The notes beneath the pieces are model-generated. The model was not told the origin of the DNA. It ran no database searches and saw only the letters and a list, made by a program, of their open reading frames with translations. A stretch of DNA of 64,000 nucleotides, from assembly GCF_011397635.1 (NCBI RefSeq), contig NC_064775.1, forward strand, positions 15,017,452 to 15,081,451, given 5' to 3'. Positions 47,960 to 64,000 of this stretch are shown in pieces. Source of the stretch: Epinephelus fuscoguttatus. Lineage: Eukaryota; Chordata; Actinopteri; Perciformes; Serranidae. Position numbers and translations under genes: made by a program. Every line of letters starts with the position of its first letter. Within the stretch, counting starts at the first letter, position 1.

Positions 47960-50850
47960 AAAAAGTTTCAGTCTAAAGTAAATCAGAGATTCAGTCACTT
48001 CAAGGCACCGTGCACATGTCAGACTTTGGGCTGAATTCACTTGTGCCAGCTTGTGCTCTAATCCAAATGGAGCACAGACGGAAAACATCTCGCGCAGAAA
48101 AACTTGATGACAGCAAAGTGAAAGCCACAAGTAATTGATCTCTATTGCACTTTCTGCAGAAGTTGGGTTCATTTTGACGAAGTGGGAAGGGAGTTTGGGG
48201 CACAGTGGTAGTTATGTGTTGCTTCAACACAGTTCAATGGTAATTACAGCTGACAGATGTGATCTGTCTGCCTTAGTAAAAGACCTAAATACATTGCATA
48301 TACATGTGCGAACTCTGAACGACACTACTTGACAAGATTGCTCTACCAACAAGATGAAAAAGTGAGGTAAACTGAAGTTTAACCTTCCATGACTCTGCTG
48401 CACAACTTCCTATCTGTACCATCAGCAGTCAACAACCAGCATTTATCTTGTATTATATCAGCAATTCTAATATTTATCACTGCAGGCGAAATTCTCAGTC
48501 CTTTCATTTATTCACGGTTATTCTATCTGCCCCCTAGTGGCTGGTAGAAGGCATAGCAATGTCTACACACTCAACCAGATTCAACCAAGTGGCTTTGCCT
48601 CCCACTGTAGGCCTTTGATTTTAGCATACTTAGCATTATTACTAAAACACAAGCGACTGCACTAGCTGCATACTAAGTCTGTGGTTGGCAACAGCCATGA
48701 ATTCAAGTAACAAACGCTGACAATGTCTCCTCTCACACAGGGAATGTGTCAGTTGATAATTCAGTCAGGCATTAAAACTGTTGTTCAGTCAATATTAAAA
48801 GGTGGACTCTCTGATTTTTGTAACAAAATCCAAGAGTGCAAATTCAACTGTAAGGTAATGCATTAGTTTGGCATTCGTCTGCCTGTGCAGATCCGTCTCC
48901 TCCATGATGGGGGACACACACTGGAAAATTTGACAGTTATGATACAACTGCCAACAAGACAGCTGGTTAAGAAAACTCCTACATGTGAAGGTGTCCCCAA
49001 AGACTATCAAAAAAGTGCAACTGAAAGAGTTTTATTGATGTGTAAAGTGAGTTTTAAACTAAGTAAATCCTTCATAACTGATTGTCATTTGCAATGTTAT
49101 CTTTGACTTATTGTCCTCTTACTGATTTTTATCTTCCTGCTGGTTATACCTTCACACTGAACAGCAACAGTTCTCTCTGAGATGCTGCAGGAAAAATTAA
49201 AGTTTGGTGTTTATATCATGGCCACAGACAAATTCTCTGACTGGTTGCTAAAATCATCTTCTGGGACACCTCAAACACAGTTCTGGTCAACAATCAATCA
49301 CTGTTTTAACTGCTGCTCATGGTAGTTTAGCCCAAATTTGACTTGAAGTTGAACAACAGCGACATAATAATGCTGTACGCAACAAAGACAGTTAATCTGA
49401 CAATTAAATCGCAAGTGGCCAAAAGATAATGCAAACTAACCTTCTGTGTTCGGTAGCTTTTTGAGTGGTTACATGGTGGAGTTTCATTTTAGTTCCTAAC
49501 ATTGCATCCGATGACAACTGTCCTTGAACATAAACTGGCCCCTCAACCATAAGAAGGTGAACCAAGTTACTGAGAAATCCCTGAACTCATTTCTCCCGCC
49601 ATGAATTCAGACACAAAAGCCGGTGCCTTTGCACCAGGAAATCGAGTTTGTATGTGACTTGCTGTCTGCTTGAATCCTGAGTCCTTCAGCATTACTCAAC
49701 CTGAATTCTCCAAAAAATCACGTTCAAGCCAAATCCATCCTAAACCTCCAGACAAACTGTTCTTTAAGGAAATAGATTGGCCCGAACACGACCTCTTGAA
49801 AGTTAAAAAGTCTCAAAATCATAGATGACGGGAAAAATCAGAGTTCTAACAAAACTAAAGCCTGCCGTAGAATTGTACCTATTTGCTTGGCGTTCATTAA
49901 CTCCTTGACCAAAAAACAACAACACTTGCATATGTTTTATTGTCTTGGTCCAGCCTTGTCATTTGCCAAAACCAGTGGGCAATTTGAGGTATTCTGTCTG
50001 GTGAGCATTAATTGGTTTCCGTTTGTAGTCAAAGTATTATCGCCTTATCACGACTGAGCAGGCTTGGTTGCATGCAGGTAAACAGTGGAGCGCAAAAAAG
50101 ACGGGACGCACTGCCCAAAATGTAATCTTAGAACCCATCAGCCATAATTCTTCTGGTGAAATGTTGCACCCAGGTAGTTTTCGTCGTCAAACCAGTAACT
50201 GATGGGTTCCTGAATTGATTGATTAGTAATTAAATTCCCCTTACACCTTTTCCATAAATAAAGAAAAAATCTGATGACAGTATTCAAATTGCCCACTGAG
50301 CTAAGCATACCAGACACTGCCTGGTCCAACATCGAGTGATCGGACGTGATTTCTACACAAGTTGTTTCACTTGTAATTCACATTCTTTTTCAGTGGAGAT
50401 TCTTCTCTTTTTGTCTTAAGAAGAGTTTAACTATTTACATTTAAATCTATATTTTCACTTCACTAAAGTTGTTCATATAAACAAAACAAATTCAGACCCT
50501 GATGAAGATTAACAATTTCTCCCACCAGGTAGCAACAGAGCATTTTGGGGCTTATTCTGCTGCTATTTAACACAGCGGGGGGATCGGACTTCTACCACTG
50601 AAGCGTCCAAATGTACAGTGGAGTTCCTTTTGGAGGTTCAATCAGGGATGAAACATGGACGTCTGGTTCCACAGCAGCGGCGACTGGGGCTGACCAGGGA
50701 TCACAAAAAAATAAATAAATTGATCTTCTTGCACGTTGTAGCCAAAGATCTTGAGTTCTGTTGCGCCACTTTTCTACAAGCACACTTTATTGGTCCTCTG
50801 TCTTACTGTGCTATGCCGAGCTCGGTGTCCTTTTAACATTCATAAGGTAT
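47960..50850. other. Intergenic, no gene seen
   Basis: Short frames only. No splice-supported similarity to a known family and no defined element ends. Confidence 0.45.
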
Positions 50851-50859
50851 GGTGCTAGC

Positions 50860-51090
50860 TAGGCCTGAGTAGTGTTAAAAAATGACAATACCAGTATCAA
50901 TGTGGGCCGATTGGGCCAATCGCATGTTGCAATAAATCGACAAACACATGCAGTGATTGGCTGCAAGCAAAACCAGATCTTGGTACAAAAAGGACCAATA
51001 ATCATTTGACTGGAGAAGATCTGTTACTTCTTGTTACTACATGATTTTGGTCAATACCTTGGAGGTATTGCGTACCCGTACCCAGCCCTA
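50860..51090. mobile_element. Short hAT-type MITE with exact 8-bp target duplication
   Basis: A 231-bp element with ends TAGGCCTGAGTA at the left and TACCCAGCCCTA at the right, flanked by GTGCTAGC on both sides (50852-50859 and 51091-51098). The 8-bp duplication and TAGGGCTGGG-type end are typical of hAT. Non-coding. Confidence 0.85.
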
Positions 51091-51098
51091 GTGCTAGC

Positions 51099-52119
51099 CA
51101 AAGTGCACTGTTGAATAAATAGAAGGAATAGGAGTGTATACAAATCTCAAGCAGAAGCCTAGTTATATTTAGCGTAAAGACAGCGTCACAAGTGAACTAC
51201 TCAAAAGGTGCAGTCACATTTTGGGCAAATTCTCAAACAACTAACACAAGTCCCAAGTAAGTAATGCCCTTTCCCTGCCAGTGCTTTGGAAAGGACACGT
51301 GATCACATTTCACCTAACAGTAAGATGAGGACATGCCTAAAATGTGCTATGGCAGCGTGGCATTAAATCCTCTGGAAAGCCCCGGCTCTCTCTGCTGTGA
51401 AGTGGGTTAGGCTAAATTATCCAAGTCTTTACTTTGAACCCTGACCTCGACAGATCTCAAAGACATAACGAATAAACTGGAATGACTTATTTTAGAGAAG
51501 ACTTTTCATGTAACTCTCCAGGATAGAGTGAGCGAGAAAATTTTGAACTCTTTAAGCCTTTTAGTTGTGTATCCCCTTGAAAGAAGCTTTTGGCAAACAA
51601 GGGTTTCAGTGTTTGTGGTGGAGGCGGAGCCTGTTTCCCAAGAGCACGGTGTCACTAAGAGTCAGCACGAGAGTAGCTGGTTACATTATGTAGCTGCTGC
51701 AGCAGCAGTCTGGTTTTAATTTCTACACCTCAAATATGCTGCAGCATTGCTCACATCATTGCTGGATGTGGTCAAAATATTCTTTCCTATTTCGCTGCAA
51801 AGATACTTATCATACTATGAATATACTGAATTTCGCTAATGTCATCAGGAGCACTACTGCTATTAGGTTTGGGGCAGTGTAAGATTTTTAAAACCGGTTT
51901 GACATTAAGGCACCGGACCAGTATTCTGAATTTTACTACTAGGTGTCCCAGTTGACTCAGCAGCCGCTCCCGAGTAGGACATAACGACATCATGTTCTAA
52001 CAGCCAACAAGCGTAGGCCAGTTAGAACACCTCTTCGTTAGCTTCAAAATGACAAATGTCAGTTCAGCCAGTTTGCATAAAATCAAACCGGTTTAAGCTC
52101 ATATGCCGCACTGGATCGG

Positions 52120-52152
<33 letters not shown>

Positions 52153-53945
52153 AATAAACCTGGAACATATTTTTATTTACAACCACATGTCTGAATAGTA
52201 GAAGAAGTAACATGACTGCTGCTACACCGGTAGGCTTAATTCTCTCTCAGTTGTTCTGAGATGTTATGTGACCCAACAATTAGTGACAAGATGCCTTTGG
52301 GAAACTCAAACTCATGCTCAGACCTGAGCTGTAGATGTGACATATAGGTCAATTAGTAGGACTCGGTTCCCAAAAGCATAAAACCATTGTTGTTATGAGC
52401 GCTCACTGGCTAGTAGTTTTGTAATTAACTTCTTATTTTGCATAAAACAAATGTAATGTCTTGTTTTGACTTATTTTAGTCACTCTGGATGAGGGTATAT
52501 CAGAAGAATCTGTAAATATGGTTACAGTGGTAATATGCTTTTGGGAATCGGCTCATCAGAGACCTGATGAATTTGAACTCCAATAAACAGATAAGGAATT
52601 TCTTTGAGTTTCCTCATCACAGTTTTTGTTTATTTTATTTTTTTTGCCAAGGTTTGATTTAGTTCAAGCCTAGTTTGTTTCCTTCCAAATAGAAATAAAA
52701 GAAAAACATGTTTAAACCCATACATGACATTAAATACACTTTTTTTTGTCACAGTTGGCCAATACTTGTAGCCACTTACGTATTATGGCGATTAAAACAA
52801 CGGAAATAAGAGACAAAGTTCAAATTCTTAAAGGCACAGTACAGAAACAAATGATCCTTCATTATGTTTTGTTTCAAACAAAGAAAATGCTGTTCGCAGT
52901 CCAAAGACTGTTTGCTAGCATCATTGCTAATGGGTGACAACGTCTGCTGGCGTCCCACAGGCTGGGTGTTTCAGTTTGTCCAGCTCCCTTGTCCCTGCTG
53001 TCTCTGTAAGACGTCTTTCTCAGATCTTTGTAAATCAAGACTTCAATATGTTTTAAAAAGGTGAAAAAAATAATAAAAAAACATTTTTCTGTTTCTGTGG
53101 CCGCTTTTTTTTTTTTTAGTATCTATCATGTAAATGAAGAAAACTTCAGCCAGTTCCCATTTTGTGAATTCATATGCAGACATATTTTGCTCAGAATTGA
53201 CATCTTGCCTATCTCTGCGCTATATTTTAGAAAAGTTTTTGGCCGGTGATTTACAACATGGCCATGCGTTACATACAAAGATGACATGTGAAGGTACACA
53301 GGACGCCTGGCTGGCTTTGGGTGAATGCAGACAAAAACACAATGAAGCCAAAACTGAAATCTAAAGTGAAAAAAAAACCAAAACAAAACAAAACAAAACA
53401 AAAAAAAACCCAACAAGATTTCCTCCTGGTCTTCTACAGTTGTCTCACAGGACTAAGTCACTGTAAATCTTACATGTCCATCTAAACTTAAGGGGTTAAA
53501 GGAAGACCTAAAACTTAAATTCAATTGGTTATTTTTCTTCAAGCACTTGCCACAAAGGGATAATATTTCAAAACATCCTCTGGAACTTAAGGATGTGTTA
53601 AAAAAAAATAACGACCTAAAATTGAAGAATCCCTTTATAATGTGGCCTACTGTACGAGGTGAGGTTTACCAGGAATTAAGAAATCAAAAGAAAAACAGAT
53701 GGTCGACCGTAAAGACGAGGATGGAGATGGAAAGGACGAGAAAAGTCAAATAATCAAAAGATCTGAGTGCACAGGGATGGAAGGAGGGCTATATAAATGA
53801 GTATAAATAGTTTAATAACATGCACATGGGTTCTCGGGGTTAATGAAGGGGAGGAGACAGATGGAGTGTAGACAACAGTATGGAGAAAGGAAGGAGGATG
53901 AGTGAGAGGAAGAAAGAGGGATGAGTAAAGGAGGGGAGGAGGAAC
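51099..53945 (-). other. ddx3 3' flank / probable 3' UTR
   Basis: No coding exon recognised. A 31-base poly(A) run lies at 52120-52150. Part of the interval is probably the ddx3 3' UTR, but no single poly(A) site stands out. Confidence 0.4.
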
Positions 53946-61216
<7,271 letters not shown>

Positions 61217-61360
61217 TTATATATATATTAACCTCAACTAGGACGGCATCTATTGTAATCCTCACACAGAGTAAAAAACAGCGTAGCAGTGCATCGTTCC
61301 TGTGGGCTACGGCAACACTAAACATTGCTCTTGCCTGAGAAGGACTAAATGCACAAACCT

Positions 61361-63205
61361 GCTATTTTTTTTTTAACCAACATTCTTTTTATTGTTATCA
61401 CAACATAACAAAGAAATACAATTACATGTCTTGAACAAACATGTCATCATGTCATGTCACATGGGATGTCCTCCTGTAGATCCTCTCTCCATGCCCCCAG
61501 CCGTCCTGCAGATGTTTCTGTACTTCCATCTACCAGGCATTTATAAATTTTGGAAATTAAACCCCTCCCCTAAACAATTCATATTCATTAATTTTTCTAT
61601 GGTAGACATTTCAGGGATGCATAATGTTTGATTTTGGTGTGTTCTAATGAAATTTCTCAACTGTAGGAATTTAAAAAAAATCATTACAGGGTATGTTAAA
61701 TTCATCAACTATTTCTCCAAACGTCATCAGCACCTTGTGCGAGTTGTAAAGATCTCCTATTTTTCCCAGCCCCTTAGTAGCCCAATATTTAAATCCCCCA
61801 TCTATTTTACCTGGAGGGAAGAAGTAATTCCCCCATACTGGGCTGAAGACAGAGGGAGAGGGCATTTCTCTCAGATATTTTTTAATTTGATGCCACACGA
61901 CAATCATATTTTTCACAATAGGGTTTTTTGTATTCTTTTTAAGGATTTTAGTTCTTGCTGAGTACAGGTATATTGGGAGGGGCAGACTTAGCTGGAGGTC
62001 CTCCATTTCTTTCCAGAGAGGAGCATCTCTTTCTGTGAAGTATTCTTAATTGTGCTGACCAATAGTACCAGAGTGGACTGGGACATGTGAGTCCCCCTCT
62101 ATCATAAGGTAAGTACAATAGTGACAGTCGTGTCCGGGGACGTCTGTTATTCCACAAAAATCTAACAAACAATCTTTTAAGTTGAGTGAACGGGTTACTT
62201 GGAAGAAGTAGGAGGAAGTTGAAGATTCTGAAACAAATACAATAGTTTGGGCAGTACATTCATTTTAAGGACGTTTATTTTTCCTATTAGTGACATTGGT
62301 ATGTGTGTGTCCACCTGTCCAGTAACTTTGAGATTTCTTGCAGTAATGGTTCATAATTACTGGCTGCAATATATTTAAGTTGTGGGACAATTTGAATGCC
62401 TAGATATGTAAAGCAATCCACAATTTTAAATTGAGTGGCTATTTTAGGAGGACTTTTACTTCTAATTGATTTAAGAACATTATTGATGATTTTGATTTGT
62501 TTAATTTATATCCTGAGATTTTTCCAAATACATTATTGAGTTCTAATAATTCAGGAATGGATTTTTCCATCTTTTTAAGAAATATTATTACATCATCCAC
62601 AAATAGAGCCAGACGGTGTTTCTGTTGTCCAATTGATATGCCTGTTATGTTTTGGTGTGTTCTTACCGCTATTGCCAGTGGTTCTAAAGCCATAATGAAC
62701 AGCAGAGGGGATAGGGGATCTCCCTGTCTACATCCTCTTTGTATCTTAATGGTTTTGGATATGTTATGATTGGTCATGATTTCAGCATATGGTTCTGTAT
62801 AAAGTTGTTTTATCCATTTATTAAAGTTTTCTCCAAAGCCAAAACATGTGAGGATTTCAAATAAATAGAGCCATTCCACTCTGTCAAACACTTTTTCATC
62901 ATCTAATGACAGTAATGCTGTATCTGCTGCTCCCTTTTCCTCAAATAATATATTTAGAATTCTCCTAACATTATGGAAGCCTTGCCTACTTTGTACAAAG
63001 CCATTTTGATCTTTGTCAGTAATATTCGGAATTATTTTCTCAAGTCTCCTGGCTATTATTTTACTCAAAATTTTTAAATCCACATTTAAAAGACTGATTG
63101 GCCTGAAGTTTTCACATTTGTTATTCAGTTTGCCCGGTTTTGGCAGCTAAGTGATTAGTGCTCCCCTTAAATATGTTGGAAGGATTCCATTGTGAAAAGA
63201 TTCCT
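61361..63205 (-). mobile_element. L1-like LINE, 5'-truncated, probably in a ddx3 intron
   Basis: The 3' end is at the left, with an A-rich tail (T run at 61363-61373) preceded by an AATAAA signal near 61390. Minus-strand translation from 63083 shows an L1-type reverse transcriptase: [70 protein letters not shown] and the active-site box [10 protein letters not shown]1 elements usually have FADD or YADD there. Upstream, KPGKLNN and FRPISLL follow a stop codon. The frame closes near 62439; a downstream piece (NNRRPRTRLSLLYLPYDRGG) sits in another frame at 61948-62259. There are at least two or three breaks. The element is not active. Confidence 0.85.
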
Positions 63206-64000
63206 TAAAGCCTCAGTGTGTAAAAATGGTGAGTAACAGTGACATCAACAGTCAAATTCTAGATTGCAGGGCTCACTTGCGCTCATTCGCTCGCCCCTCC
63301 CGTCGGGTAAGTTACGGTGGCCTCGTAGGATAAAAAGCCTTGCGCAGACAGCAGAGATCCATCCACGAGTTTTTCGAGTTTTTCAGAAGTAGGCCTATCT
63401 AGCGACGAGGTGAATATTTATTTAGGAATCTAAACCATGTTACAATGTTGTGTGCGAGTGTGACGGGGACGAGGGCTGTGTGAGTGTGTGTGCTGGTGTG
63501 TGTATGAGCAAGCTGGAGGAGGGAGCAGCAGTGCACAGTTGGAGTTACAGCTAAGTTCTTGTTTGTTGGTTGTTTTGGCGTAGTTACGGCCAACAGTAAC
63601 CTGTACTGTTCAGTAATTAACGGTGGTTTGCCGAATAACTGCGTCATCTTTTCCACACGTCCTGGCGGATGCTACAATATGTTATAGCTTACCAGTGACA
63701 TATAGATTATCTGTGAGATATAATGTTATGTTATGTTATGAGTGTTTTATTTCTAATTGTTTTGGTAACATGAGCAAACATTAGCACAGTAATGCTAAAA
63801 TAACACATTTTATGTGATAGTCACGGCACAGTGCGGCAAATATAGGTTGGTACGATTATAAAATATGCGTTTCCAGAGTGTTCTTCCACAGGAGTTCAAA
63901 TAAAATAAGCAACGCTGATATTCACTCGCGTTTTGTCCCGTCCTCGCTTCTCTGATCTTTTTCTTTTATTTGGTGGCATGGTTTCCCTCTTACAGGGCAA
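63206..64000. other. Repeat-like and unassigned sequence at the window end
   Basis: GCCTCAGTGTGTAAAAATGG and GAGTAACAGTGACATCAACA near 63213-63250 resemble the start of a fish MITE with a TTAA target (TTAAAGCCTCAGTG). The remainder shows no exon I recognise. Upstream ddx3 exons (Walker A region) are not present here. Confidence 0.4.

Overview
The window looks like nuclear DNA from a percomorph-type teleost fish. It has small intron-rich genes with vertebrate orthologues, and Rex1, Rex3, L1-like, Harbinger-like and hAT-like transposons typical of fish. I saw no bacterial or viral genes and no LTR or virus-derived element. All gene structures were read by eye from splice signals and remembered family sequences; no database was searched.

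Layout. 1-0.8 kb: the last two exons of an inosine-uridine nucleoside hydrolase (+). 0.8-6.2 kb: transposon debris, including a Harbinger-type element (2906-4347) sitting exactly inside an older repeat, and a Rex3 3' end. 6.27-10.78 kb: a divergent HIPK-like kinase (+). Retroelement-like sequence interrupts its kinase domain, and its tail is a run of short Lys/Arg-rich exons with duplicated introns. 11.2-16 kb: Rex1, a duplicated repeat and an L1 fragment. 16.3-23.1 kb: a tandem pair of CD200/OX-2-like immunoglobulin genes (-), separated by a 1.77-kb long-TIR element, plus the 3'-flank remnant of a third copy cut off by a Harbinger-like element (23.13-24.21 kb). 25.48-26.59 kb: smim11 (-). 27370-27451: tRNA-Ser(CGA) (+). 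30.6-38.4 kb: complete gpr180 (-), with a 42-bp minisatellite in intron 1. 39.67-43.88 kb: complete tgds (+), head to head with gpr180 as in human. 44-53.9 kb: gene-poor, with small DNA transposons. 53.9-61.1 kb: the 3' two-thirds of a DDX3 RNA helicase gene (-) with a 51-bp in-frame cassette exon. 61.36-63.2 kb: an L1-like LINE, probably within a ddx3 intron. The gene's 5' part lies beyond the window.

The genes form no operon or pathway. gpr180/tgds is a conserved divergent pair that may share a promoter region. The most unusual signals are: (1) the CD200-like pair, whose C-type Ig exons are almost identical while the V-type exons differ mostly by amino-acid replacements; (2) the HIPK-like gene, with a Glu where the family has its activation-loop Tyr, an interrupted kinase exon and an amplified tail-exon cassette; (3) the mosaic 42-bp minisatellite, which creates long false ORFs on both strands; (4) the ddx3 cassette exon. 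I did not find a clearly new multi-gene system.
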